Assembly (NCBI GenBank): GCA_028023455.1
Contig: JAQFVV010012994.1
Coordinates: forward strand, 1 to 64,000
Source: Epiperipatus broadwayi
Lineage: Eukaryota; Onychophora; Udeonychophora; Euonychophora; Peripatidae
Length of the DNA stretch: 64,000 nt
Direction: 5' to 3'
Shown: positions 1-10,942 of the stretch, piece after piece
How the letters are laid out: each line of letters opens with the position of its first letter
Numbering within the stretch: position 1 is the first letter of the stretch
Notes under the pieces: model-generated
What the model was told of the DNA's origin: nothing
The model's input: the letters and a program-made list of their open reading frames with translations, nothing else
The model's database searches: none
Program-made: the position numbers and the translations under genes

Positions 1-2035
1 ATTAAGCATAGGATATATAAAAAAAAATATGTATGTGCAGTATAAGTATATATGTATTAAAAGTTATAATAAATGGCTTAAATATGATATGTATTTTCTC
101 CATTATATTAATAATATTAATAAGTGTAAAACTAAATAAGATAATAATGTTTATAAATGGATGTGTGAATAATAAAGAACTATAAAGCTGATGGTGGATA
201 TTGAAATAATGATGAGTTAGAGACCAAACCAAAATAATGAATTATATAAACATTTATTGACTAACAAAAAAAATATTACGTATTACTAACAATTAAGTCT
301 GATATATGTAATTCATTTTTTAAAGAATGAATCTCTACCACATCGATATCTATACATGGTATTAATAAAATAGAAACCCTTGCCCTAAACCCAATGGTAG
401 AAGTTCATTTACTTGTCTAATTATTTACAACCACGAATATATAAAATCATAATATGTACATGTGATTTCGATTTCTAACTGGCTAATTTAATATATATAT
501 ATATATAAGCATAACAACAACAACAAAAAATATTTGTTGTCTAGATAAATCAAAAATAGATCATAAATCATTGATTTATAAAAGCAATACTAAAGGTAAG
601 TTTAATTAATAATAGAAAAATCTATCAGTGTGTTTTACTTAATATAAGATGATATTAAAATTTCTTACCTCCCTAATTTTCTATAGTTGTCAAAAGTCAG
701 TCGGCTGGGCGGTCAAAACTATTAATTTTTTTTTTATTCTTATTACAATTATAAATGATAAAAATATATATCTAAGTTTTTCCCCCTTATTACTCTCATA
801 CAGAGTACTCCAAAAAAATTATTCACATTAGCTTCCATTTGTAGAAACGAAAATAATACATAAAACTTACATATATACAAAATAATAAAACAAAAAAAAA
901 ATCACAACTTATATCCCATTATGTTAAATAAAGTTCGATGAGTCCTGGAAACTGTTCATTTGTTAAATAAATTCCTAGGAATGGAGATGAAGTTTTATTC
1001 CCACGAGGGAATTTGCAATTTCTTGTCTGAGTCAAGAAATAATAGTGTCCTCCATTTATCCTGTCCTGAATTTTGTTAGACATTTTATTTAAAACAAAGA
1101 TGGGTTTTTTAAGTTTCTCCTAAATGGGCAGGTAAAATTCTTAAACTTTTATGGCTTTATTGATGGGCATATTATTACCCCCATGGTATAAACTTTTTTA
1201 GCAAGCCATTATGATATAAAATTAATATATATTTATTAATTCATTTGCTTTTCAAAATTTCAATGACAATATTACTATATATCAAAACAAATAATTATTG
1301 AATATTTCTGCAGCGCTTAAGTTTCTCTTATTTGTCTAATTAGCAAATAATTTCAAACTTCTTACTTTTCAAAACGATTGCTTTAAAATTTCAGGTTTTG
1401 ATCATTTTGATATAAATATTTATACATTTAAATTCAAACACTCATATCTGTTTTGTATTTGAATTTATTTTAAGTAGAAAAAATAATAATAATGTTCCAT
1501 CTTCAAATGCAGAAGAAAATTATAACCTTTAATACAGCGTTCTGTCGCGTGAAGTTATTTTAAGCATTTTAACCTTGACATTTCCTATTGTTTAAATGAC
1601 GTAATAAAAATAAATGGAATTATACATAAAAAAATAATAATTTATAAATATTTTAAATTTCATTTCCCCAAATTTCATCTCCACAAATGGTTGCCTTATG
1701 TTTACATTTTAATCCAGTCATTGTTTTTATTTATTTATCTCTCTTAAGTTTATGTGTAAGTTTTTTATGTAGTTATCCCCAATTATTAACATATAATACA
1801 TTGTATTCTAGTGTTAATATACCTATCTGTTTCTCTATTAATTTATTGGCTTTTATTACTTCTCTAGAAATAAAAAAATTGTTTATACACATGTATATGT
1901 TGGAAAGGAAAAAAAAAATGTTAATATTACAATTTGCTTGGCAATTTATTAGTTAAGCAAATATGTTATGTGACTCCAATTGGTAGAGTGTCTTAAATAA
2001 TTGGATGGTGTGGCTAATTGTAGCTCATCACTACA
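1..2035 (-). repeat. 3' LTR of gypsy element (partial)
   Basis: This matches 8916-10942 almost base for base, with scattered substitutions and small indels. It ends at 2035 with ...CACTACA, the inverted complement of the TGTAGTG start of the element. The first part of the LTR is outside the window. An 89-codon frame at 1687-1956 recurs in the other LTR (10594-10863). It is hydrophobic, AT-rich and lies on the strand opposite to the element, so I do not call it a gene. Confidence 0.93.
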
Positions 2036-2050
2036 AACCCCTTCTCTTAC
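2036..2050 (-). other. Polypurine tract
   Basis: On the minus strand the bases next to the 3' LTR read GTAAGAGAAGGGGTT, a purine-rich run directly abutting the LTR start TGTAGTG. This is the expected plus-strand priming site of a gypsy element. It ends in two T residues, so the exact cleavage point is not certain. Confidence 0.7.
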
Positions 2051-2677
2051 AGGGTTAAAATTCTAACTTATGGATAGAATTTTATCACTAACATATAAGT
2101 ACGCATTTGTTTAATGCTGGATTGAGTTAGGTTTCAATGAAGGGTTTTACAAAAAAAAAAATTTACTCCAATGTTGCTAGAATTTTATCAGCTAGTCTTT
2201 CAAAATTACACTTTCTTTTTATGGTTAAATCATATATCATTTAAAGTGTGATTTGAAATTAAGGATTTTTTTTTCTCTATTGATGGCTATGTGGACCAAA
2301 CAATAAACCGGTAATGTGTCTCTATTTAGACGGCACATAAATTTATTTGTTAGCCTTTATCCTGTTCCTTTTTTGAGTCTTACTGGATTTTTTTGAAGGT
2401 CTAACTAAATATTAGAGCATCCATTACACTGTATGGATTGACTCTTCTATCTCGGTTATTGTCAAGATAACCCAATGCTTTTAAAACATTAACCTGGGTA
2501 TATCCTCATCAACAAAAAAAAAATATAAATATAATATCCCTAGTTATACTTTTTTTTTAATCACCTAGATATAAATATAAATATTTTCTCCGATATTGAT
2601 TTTCTCTTACTATGCTTTAACTATCACTCCTAGTTATTATTCCAGCTGGGTTCGCATTCTATAAAGCAACTGTATGT
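2051..2677 (-). other. 3' untranslated region of gypsy element, no env
   Basis: About 630 bases lie between the end of integrase and the polypurine tract. I see no open frame of useful length and no envelope-like signal peptide or transmembrane frame, so the element belongs to the env-less type of Ty3/gypsy organisation. Confidence 0.6.
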
Positions 2678-5600
2678 TCATATGGAGGTTCCAAGATATG
2701 GTTTTAAGATATGGGCATTATATGTTCCACGTACCTCTCCTCCAATATCAATCCAATATGCATTATGACCAGATTGTTTTACTATTGTAAATGGTCCTTC
2801 ATATTGATTAAAAAACTTATGGTACATATTATCTTGTGGTTTACTTACATGTGGGGTTTTTATCAAGACTTTGTCCCCTACTTTAAAATTATGATATACC
2901 TTTCCTTTTTTATCTTTATTTCTTAGGTCAGCCATTTTCTTGAGTCTTTCATATGCTTGTAGTCTTTCCTGTCCACATTTATTTCTGTGGGATATACTGG
3001 GGGTTGATATGCAGTGGATAAAATAGGTGTGAGTTAGTGTAAATGTAGTCTAATGGGCGCGAATCCTGTTGATTCATTTATGCTCCAGTTAATATAATTG
3101 ACTACACACTTTGTTTGCTTTACCCAACTCTTATGCTCATTTCCCAAATAGGTCCTGAACAAACGTCCGAGCTCCCGCATTATGCGTTCGCAAGGGTTTG
3201 ATTGTGGATTCCTAATGGATGTAAGCACGTTTGATCTGTGATTTTTCCACCCATTTTTTCCATTCCTTTGATAGAAAAGGGGTGCCATGATCTGTTAAGA
3301 TGGCTCCAGGCTTCCCTATCAATAGAAATTGGAGGGTGTCTAATACCTTGATCGTATGTCTGGTATTAGCTTGGGGTATTGGGTAAGCAGACACATACTT
3401 AGAAAAAAGATCATAGGTGACTAACAAGTATTTTTGCTTGTTGAATGGAGGTAATGGCCCATAATAGTCTATCGCTAGGATCTCATTTGGTCTTTCTGGT
3501 ATGATTGATCTTAATGAACCACCATATTTTTGGTTTACTGGCTTAGCTTTTAAACAATTCAGACAGTCCTGAAGTACGCTGAGGACATCACGATACATTT
3601 TTGGCCAGTAAAACCAATTTTTAATAGTATGCTCAGTTTTATGAGCACCAAAATGTCCATATAAACTATGTATATGTCTTATGAGTGGGATTCGAATAGA
3701 TTTAGGTATTACTACCCTCCACTCATCCGTAGGTGAATTTATATTATATAATAAGACCTGGTTTTCTATCTTGTATAATGTGAGATCTTTTGGCACATGC
3801 AGAACTTTCTCCCCATTTAAAGCTTTAATTATTGGGTTTAATTCAGGATCCTTTGACTGTATGCCTTGTAATTTTTCTAAATCGTTCTCTACATTCTTAT
3901 CATTAATTAGATTGATGTTAGTAATGTTTTTACTGACAGGTTATATTGTTCTGACCTACATGGGTTTCGACTGAGCTTATCTGCTATAACATTCTCGGAT
4001 CCTTTGCAATATTGAACAGTGTAATTAAATTCCTGTAATAACAAGCTCCACCGGATTAAACGACTGTTGGACAAGTAGCTGTGATTCAGGAATTCGAGGC
4101 TTTTGTGATCTGTGACCACTATCACCTCTGATCCAAGAAGCATTTGTCGAAACTTTTGGAAGGCCCACACTATTGCTAGTGCTTCCTTCTCGGTGACTGT
4201 ATAATTTAATTCTGGACCTTTCAAAAGGCGGCTGATGAAATAGAGGACACCGGGTTGACCATCCTCCTGGATCTGGGACAATGTTACCCCTAATCCAAAA
4301 CCACTGCTGTCCGTTTGAACAATAAATGGTTTGTTAAAATCAGGGAAGGCTAAGATGGTTTGCTCTAAAAACCCTGTTTTAATCTTTGCAAATGCCTCAT
4401 CTTGTTCATTAGTCCAGTTCCACTTTTCATCCTTTCTAAGGAGTTTTAGTAATGGTTCCATGTGATCAGAGAACTTTCGATAAAAACGATTGTAGAAATT
4501 ACATAGTCCCAAGAATGATCTAATTTTTTTTTTATTAGTGGGCTTTGGAAAGTTCTGTATGGCAATGATTTTGTCTGGATGTGGTCTTATCCCATTGCAA
4601 CCAATGATGTGACCTAAAAAGACTACCTCATTACAAACTAAAGTACTCTTCTTGAAGTTGACCTTTATCCCCTTTTTTAAACACTGTTTAAAGAATATAG
4701 TTAGGTGTTGAAGATGTTCCTCAACTGTAGTAGATGCTATTACTATATCATCCACATAAATGATTGCAATCTGTTTAACCTCAGGTGATAGGGTTTTGTC
4801 CAGGCACCTTATTAAACCAGAACCACTATTGATCAATCCAAAGGGCATCCTATTAAAATGATAAGTGAAACCCTCGTACCGGAAGGCAGTATATTGGCGA
4901 TCATCAGGATGGAGTTCGATTTGCCAATAACTGGAGGTTAAATCAAAGGTAGAGAATACCTTCTTATTTCCAAATTTCACGAATAATTCGTGGATGGGCG
5001 GTGGAATGTTTCTATCAGGAACTGTAATTTTGTTTAGTTGACGAGCATCCAAACAAAATCTCATCGACCCATCTTTTTTCTTCACAGTTACAATTGGATT
5101 ACAATAAGGTGAAGAACATTTGGAAATAATTCCCCAATCTAGCATCTTGTTGATTTGCTTAGTTATCTTTTCACGATACTGATATGGAATAGGATACGAT
5201 CTGGATTGGAATGGTTGGTCATGAATGAGTCTTATTCTTTGCTGGAAACCCTCTATTATCCCTGATATTTTTGAGAAAATTGGGCTAAACTGATTTATAA
5301 CTGATCGCAATTCCTTCATACTATCGCTTCCAATCAAGTTGGATTGTGCGATTTTTTGGTCCATGAGTGCTTCTGGGATGGTAGATATTATGCAGTCAAC
5401 TTCAGGTAGGTCATATCTTGGAAGCAATGTCATCTCCAAGATCTCATCACTTACCCTAACTGTCTTATCAGAGAAATCAATAAAACAATGGTTTTTATGC
5501 AGGAAATCTGCCCCTAAGATGACATCATGTATTAAGCCATTCAGTATTAAAAACACATGATAGAGAACTGTTTGGCCAATGTTCAATTGAACCCAGATTT

Positions 5601-5922
5601 GTTTTTGTGCTAGTTTAGCTCTTCTATTGTTTGCCATGGTGACTTGTACTGATTTCAGTGGTAGGGTCTTAATGTTTGGATTTTTAATCAGAACCTTATG
5701 ATAGAAATTGTCTGATATAACTGAAATTTGGCTACCTGAGTCTAATAAGGCTTTTACTAGCAAACCCTCAAACAAAATCTCTATCATGGGGCAGCTTTGC
5801 AAAGCAAAATTGGTTGCTTTGTCATCCCATGAGCACATTAGATTAGTGATTTCTCCTATTATGGTTTGACTAGTGTTCCTCATTGCATTTACGGTTTCTT
5901 GAGGTGAGGAACATGGCCTCAA
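2678..5922 (-). pseudogene. pol: Gypsy pol: protease, RT, RNase H, integrase (frameshifted)
   Basis: The first frame (5922-3907, 671 codons) begins after gag in the -1 frame relative to it. It has the aspartic protease motif LLDSGSQ (D61), reverse transcriptase with FDLTSSYWQ (D327) and YVDD (389-392), and RNase H with QTDSS (D538), E580, TDHKS (D605) and the C-terminal D648. Integrase follows in other frames. 3796-3212 carries the HHCC zinc finger (GHFGAHKT, then CLNC) and the first two catalytic aspartates (AIDYYG, LTDHGT). 3288-3034 carries the catalytic glutamate (NPCERIMREL). 2935-2678 carries the C-terminal GPY/F-like domain (YEGPFTIVK). Frame changes fall near 3925, 3222 and 3045. A gypsy pol is normally one frame, so I read these as inactivating mutations. 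The cut ends of the frames match each other in the family order, which makes assembly of unrelated pieces unlikely. Confidence 0.93.
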
Positions 5923-5930
5923 GTACCATT

Positions 5931-8054
5931 CTAGTTTGGTTTTGGCAAGATAGTAGGTACATGGTTACTGCACCTTGGCTTTGGATTATTCCCTGGGCTA
6001 TTATGGGGATTTGTTTTGTTTTTCCCACTATTAACTTGGGTTCTATCAGGAGTCCATATGTAAGGAGAGGATTTCATGGATTTTCCCTTCCAATGATAAG
6101 GGTCGTTATTATTTTTTCGTTTTTTGTAGTAAATGGTATTGATGGCCATTTCTTCTTTTTGTTTTTCAGGAGTCCTATTTGAAACATTAGCTGAATTTAA
6201 ATCAATGCTATTTAACAATTCGGCTACTTGCTCAATGTTTCTAGCATTGGTGTATAATAGTACTTGCTCAATTTTTAAAGGCAAATTTCTTTTGATAATT
6301 CTTATCATGTCACCTTCACTCAGGTGGTAAGTATTCAATGTTCTAAGTCTTGTTACTTGGCGGCGGAAAAATTTGGTAAGTGTTTCTCCTGGTGTTTGCC
6401 AATATTTTTCTTGAAATAGCTGATAAAAAAGAGCTTCTTGTTTATCTCTGTTCCAAAAGTTCTTGACTAAAAAGTTTTGATAGCCATCAAATGTGGATGG
6501 AGTTTGGAACAATGATTCCCACCACATTAGTGCATCACCTTGTAAGTGGCTATAAGCAATAATAAGTTTCTCTGCCTCAGACAAATTGTGATTAACTAAG
6601 AAGTATAAATTAAGGCTTCTAAGGTGTTCCATAGGGGCCTCATTAACTAAACCTTTAAAGTTTTTCAACTTTACAAACTGGTTAATTGAACTAATTTGAG
6701 CTGTGCGGTTATTCATATTAGTCATCTCCATTGAGTTAATTGGTTGAATAGGTACTTGTGTATTTTGATTCATCTGGCAATTGTTCGATACTATTCCCTC
6801 TAAGTTAAAATTACAAGGAGAATCTTCTATCTCCAGTGGTATTTGACGTGACCAAATAGGTCCCAAATAGGGGTCATCATCCTTGCTACTGTCTTTGAAA
6901 ACTATTTCTAAATCATTTCCTAACTTATCTTCATTCACATAATTAGTTTGTGTTGATCTATCAACCTCATCAGGCTGCATTTCCATTCTATATGCCTTTT
7001 GGTGTAAATGAGTTTCAATTGCTTCAAATCTTTGATTAGTGGCTTTATCCATATGTTCCATTTGGTCCTGAATTCCTTTTATGCCTTCAATTACTGTTCC
7101 TAATTTTACATCATTCGGAAGAGTCTCCAATTCACTAGAAGCTATCTTTTCCTCCAAATGCTTTACATTTTGACTCATCTCTTCAAAAGATTTGTTATTC
7201 AATTCCACTTTATTATTTAATCGGGAGTGAAGTTGCTCAATTTTGATGTTAATGATACTAACTTCTTCCTGAATTTTGATTTGGTGTCTATCCTGTTCAG
7301 CAAATACTTCTTCCTTAAAATGTACATGATTTTGTTGTACTTCTTCATATTTAGTATCCAGTTGGCTGGTGATAGTGTGCTTGAATTTTTCCAATCTCTG
7401 TTGACACTTTATGTCCTTCTTATCTATCTCTTTCCTCATTTCAAACATAGCCAGTTTCAATTCTTTATTATCTTCTTGGACACTATTTAAACCTAAAGAT
7501 AATCGTTCCATATCTGCAGATAGTTTACTTTCAAATTCCTTCATTTTTATATCCATATTAATGTTTAAATTATTGAAATTGGCTGCCATTTCTTCTTTTA
7601 AACTACTGTTATTGGCTGCCATTTCTTCTCTTAAAATAATGTTATTGGCTGCCATTTCTTCTCTTAAAATAATGTTATTTGCTGCCATTTCTTTTAAACT
7701 ACTGTTATTGGCTGCCATTTCTTTCTTTAAACTTGCTTCTAACTTTTCCATCATAGTCTGTATCATTAGTTGCATGGCCATCATATTCTCAGTAGTTTGT
7801 GTTATTTCAACTCTGGGTATATGAGTAACTTCATTAGTATGGGTTTCTTGAGTTTGAAAAACTATCTGGCTTTCTTCCTGCATCTGTTGGAAATGTTTAG
7901 TTTTGGTTATAGACCCCCCAGATGCTTGGCTATACTTAGCTTCTTTCTCAACAACAGTGGTAGTCATTTCTATTTCACTATCACTACTACTCTCTGATTT
8001 TGGTAAATGCTTAAGATCCATATTTAATAAATATTTTTTACTTCTGGTTAACAT
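5931..8054 (-). CDS. gag: Gypsy gag polyprotein with coiled-coil N-terminus
   Basis: Intact frame of 707 residues starting MLTRSKKYLL. The first 370 or so residues are charged and helical. They include a block of 11-residue (hendecad) repeats built on EMAANN, followed by long heptad-like coiled coil. The capsid-type Retrotrans_gag domain occupies roughly residues 455-620, with the typical LKNFKG start and the ALMWWESL and FLVKNFW motifs. The C-terminus is basic and proline/asparagine-rich, with no CCHC zinc knuckle visible, so RNA binding would have to use the basic tail. Pol begins 9 bases after the stop in the -1 frame, so a -1 ribosomal frameshift upstream of the gag stop is the likely expression route; I did not identify the slippery site. 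The protein would form the intracellular particle that packages element RNA. Confidence 0.9.
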   Translation of the reverse strand: MLTRSKKYLLNMDLKHLPKSESSSDSEIEMTTTVVEKEAKYSQASGGSITKTKHFQQMQEESQIVFQTQETHTNEVTHIPRVEITQTTENMMAMQLMIQTMMEKLEASLKKEMAANNSSLKEMAANNIILREEMAANNIILREEMAANNSSLKEEMAANFNNLNINMDIKMKEFESKLSADMERLSLGLNSVQEDNKELKLAMFEMRKEIDKKDIKCQQRLEKFKHTITSQLDTKYEEVQQNHVHFKEEVFAEQDRHQIKIQEEVSIINIKIEQLHSRLNNKVELNNKSFEEMSQNVKHLEEKIASSELETLPNDVKLGTVIEGIKGIQDQMEHMDKATNQRFEAIETHLHQKAYRMEMQPDEVDRSTQTNYVNEDKLGNDLEIVFKDSSKDDDPYLGPIWSRQIPLEIEDSPCNFNLEGIVSNNCQMNQNTQVPIQPINSMEMTNMNNRTAQISSINQFVKLKNFKGLVNEAPMEHLRSLNLYFLVNHNLSEAEKLIIAYSHLQGDALMWWESLFQTPSTFDGYQNFLVKNFWNRDKQEALFYQLFQEKYWQTPGETLTKFFRRQVTRLRTLNTYHLSEGDMIRIIKRNLPLKIEQVLLYTNARNIEQVAELLNSIDLNSANVSNRTPEKQKEEMAINTIYYKKRKNNNDPYHWKGKSMKSSPYIWTPDRTQVNSGKNKTNPHNSPGNNPKPRCSNHVPTILPKPN
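7560..7740 (-). repeat. 33 bp tandem repeats encoding gag hendecads
   Basis: Five consecutive copies of a sequence containing ttggctgccatttctt on the plus strand, spaced 30-33 bases, encode EMAANN(S/I)(S/I)L(K/R)E repeats inside gag. An 11-residue period fits a right-handed or straight coiled coil. Near identity of the units at DNA level points to recent expansion. Confidence 0.85.
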
Positions 8055-8566
8055 TAAAAATTTTATTTATAACTTTAAAATATATTATTTGGTTTTATTA
8101 ATACAAGTGAATATATATATATACTATAGGGTTCTATATGCCATCTTTTTGCCATTTGCATTTAGTTTAGATTTCCCTTATGTATGTAACTTTTATTTCC
8201 CATTTTAAAAACCTGATCTTTTATTTTTCCAGACTCATCTATTTTAACTATGGTTTAATCAATAACTATTTATTTAATGATTGGTCTCGGCTCATTTCAT
8301 TATCTATATCCCTCAAATTTCACTTACCATTCTAGATAATAATTTTTATTTGATAAAACTAATTATAACAAAAAGAAATATTGAATACACTTTTTAAAAC
8401 TGTAATTATATGAATCATTTATGGGTTACATGTGTAAGTTTATAGAGGTTATATATATATGTGCAAAAATGACTTAAAATAAAAAAAATTTCAAACAAAA
8501 AAAATTGTTACTATTATTTTTTTATGAGTTCAATAGCTAGATCTCCTTGGAGACTTGATATTCATG
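8055..8566 (-). other. 5' leader of gypsy element
   Basis: About 510 bases separate the primer binding site from the gag start. They are AT-rich, with no long frame. Packaging signals would be expected here, but I cannot identify one from sequence alone. Confidence 0.6.
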
Positions 8567-8584
8567 CCGAAACTTTGGGCGCCA
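8567..8584 (-). other. tRNA primer binding site
   Basis: The minus strand reads TGGCGCCCAAAGTTTCGG starting two bases inside the LTR end (the LTR 3' end is ...CCCGTTACA). TGGCGCCC is the common start of retroelement primer binding sites complementary to the CCA-terminated 3' end of a tRNA, of the lysine or arginine type in many animal gypsy elements. The exact tRNA is not decided here. Confidence 0.85.
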
Positions 8585-8586
8585 GA

Positions 8587-10942
8587 TGTAACGGGCTGGT
8601 CGGATTCCTGGAGAGATATGGGTTTCGCATCTTACTATAGTCGGACTTTGGGTCTTCGGATAGGATGCAAGTGATTACACGATGAAATACATAACCTATG
8701 ATTGTATCTACTTCCAATAGACTAGCGCTACCTATTTTTATTAACTTAGATACAATTTGGGTCAGTTCATCCAATTCTCACCCCTATATAGCCGCGTTAT
8801 ACCACAGTATTCAAACTCAGGGAGTAATTGCCTGAGCTCTCTTATCAGGGAAGAAGATCACACTAATAGTAGTTATTGCACCTCTATATAGGTGATAATT
8901 AACTATCAAAAATCAATTAAGCATAAGATATATAAAAAAAAATATGTATGTGCAGTATAAGTATATATGTATTGAAAGTTATAATAAATGGCTTAAATAT
9001 GTATATGTATTTCCTCCATTATATTAATAATATTAATAAGTGTAAAACTAAATAAGATAATAATGTTTATAATGGATGTGTGAATAATAAAGAACTATAA
9101 AGCTGATGGTGGATATTGAAATAATGATGAGTTAGAGACCAAACCAAAATAATGAATTATATAAACATTTATTGACTAACAAAAAAAATATTAAGTATTA
9201 ATAACAATTAAGTCTGATATATGTAATTCATTTTGTCAAGAATGAATCTCTACCACATCGATATCTATAATGATATTAATAAAATAAAACCCTTGCCCTA
9301 AACCCAATGGTAGAAGTTCATTTACTTGTCTAATTATTTACAACCACGAATATATAAAATCATAATATGTACATGTGATTTCGATTTCTAACTGGCTAAT
9401 TTAATATATATATATAAGCATAACAACAACAACAACAAAAAAATATTTGTTGTCTAGATAAATCAATGATTATAAATCATTGATTTATAAAAGCAATACT
9501 AAGGTAAGTTTAATTAATAATAGAAAAATCTATCAGTGTGTTTTACTTAATATAAGATGATATTAAAATTTCTTACCTCCTAATTTTCTATAGTTGTCAA
9601 AAGTCAGTCAGCTGGGCGGTCAAAACTATTAATTTTTTTATTATTCTTATTACAATTATAAATGATAAAAATATATATCTAAGTTTTTCCCCCCTTATTA
9701 CTCTCATACAGAGTACTCCAAAAATTATTCACATTAGCTTCCATTTGTAGAAACGAAAATAATACATAAAACTTACATATATACAAAATAATAAAACAAA
9801 AAAAATCACAATTTATATCCCATTATGTTAAATAAAGTTCGATGAGTCCTGGAAACTGTTCATTTGTTAAATAAATTCCTAGGAATGGAGATGGAATTTT
9901 ATTCCCACGACGAATTTGCAATTTCTTGTCTGAGTCAAGAAATAATAGTGTCCTCCATTTATCCTGTCCTGAATTTTGTTAGACATTTTATTTAAAACAA
10001 AGATGGTTTTTAAGTTTCTCCTAAATGGGCAGGTAAAATTCTTAAACTTTTATGGCTTTATTGATGGGCATATTATTACCCCATGGTATAAACTTTTTTA
10101 GCAAGCCATCATGATATAAAATTAATATATATTTATTAATTCATTTGCTTTTCAAAATTTCAACGACAATATTACTATATATCAAAACAAATAATTATTG
10201 AATATTTCTGCAACGCTTAAGTTTCTCTTATTTGTCTAATTAGCAAATAATTTCAAACTTCTTACTTTTCAAAACGATTGCTTTAAAATTTCAGGTTTTG
10301 ATCATTTTGATAAATATATAAATATTTATACATTTAAATTCAAACACTCATATCTGTTTTGTATTTGAATTTATTTTTAAGTAGAAAAATAATAATAATG
10401 TTCCATCTTCAAATGCAGAAGAAAATTATTAACCTTTAATACGGCGTTCTGTCGCGTGAAGTTATTTTAAGCATTTTAACCTTGACATTTCCTATTGTTT
10501 AAATGACGTAATAAAAATAAATGGGATTATAAATAAAAAAATAATAATTTATAAATATTTTAAATTTCATTTCCCCAAATTTCATCTCCACAAATGGTTG
10601 CCTTACGTTTACATTTTAATCCAGTCATTGTTTTTATTTATTTATCTCTCTTAAGTTTATGTGTAAGTTTTTTATGTAGTTATCCCCAATCATTAACATA
10701 TAATACATTGTATTCTAGTGTTAATATACTTATCTGTTTCTCTATTAATTTATTGGCTTTTATTACTTCTCTAGAAATAAAAAAAATTGTTTATACACAT
10801 GTATATGTTGGAAAGGAAAAAAAAATGTTAATATTACAATTTGCTTGGCAATTTATTAGTTAAGCAAATATGTTATGTGACTCCAATTGGTAGAGTGTCT
10901 TAAATAATTGGATGGTGTGGCTAATTGTAGCTCATCACTACA
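8587..10942 (-). repeat. 5' LTR of gypsy element (complete, 2356 bp)
   Basis: Starts on the plus strand with TGTAACGGGC and ends with CACTACA, giving the inverted TGTA/TACA ends usual for gypsy LTRs. The copy at 1-2035 aligns throughout. At 2.36 kb it is long for a Ty3/gypsy LTR. The bases after 10942 (gtata) are the expected position of the target duplication, whose partner lies off the window. Confidence 0.95.

Larger units (their letters stand above)
1..10942 (-). mobile_element. Ty3/gypsy LTR retrotransposon, left LTR cut by window edge
   Basis: Two long direct repeats (1-2035 and 8587-10942) flank a 6.55 kb internal region carrying, on the minus strand, a primer binding site, gag, protease, reverse transcriptase, RNase H, integrase and a polypurine tract in canonical gypsy order. 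The LTR ends are TGTA...TACA. By comparison of the two copies the left LTR lacks about 329 bases that lie outside the window, so the left target duplication cannot be read. Gag is open, but pol has at least three frameshifts, so this copy is not autonomous. There is no env frame between integrase and the 3' LTR. By eye the LTRs differ by about 2-3% over the first 240 aligned bases, which suggests a fairly recent insertion. Confidence 0.95.

Noticed and set aside
1687-1956. 89-codon hydrophobic frame present in both LTRs (also 10594-10863)
   Set aside because: It is conserved only because the LTRs are duplicates. It lies antisense to the element, is made mostly of AT-rich codons, and carries frame-altering differences near its end.
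5339-8208. Plus-strand frames opposite gag and pol
   Set aside because: They are antisense shadows of the well-supported gypsy proteins.
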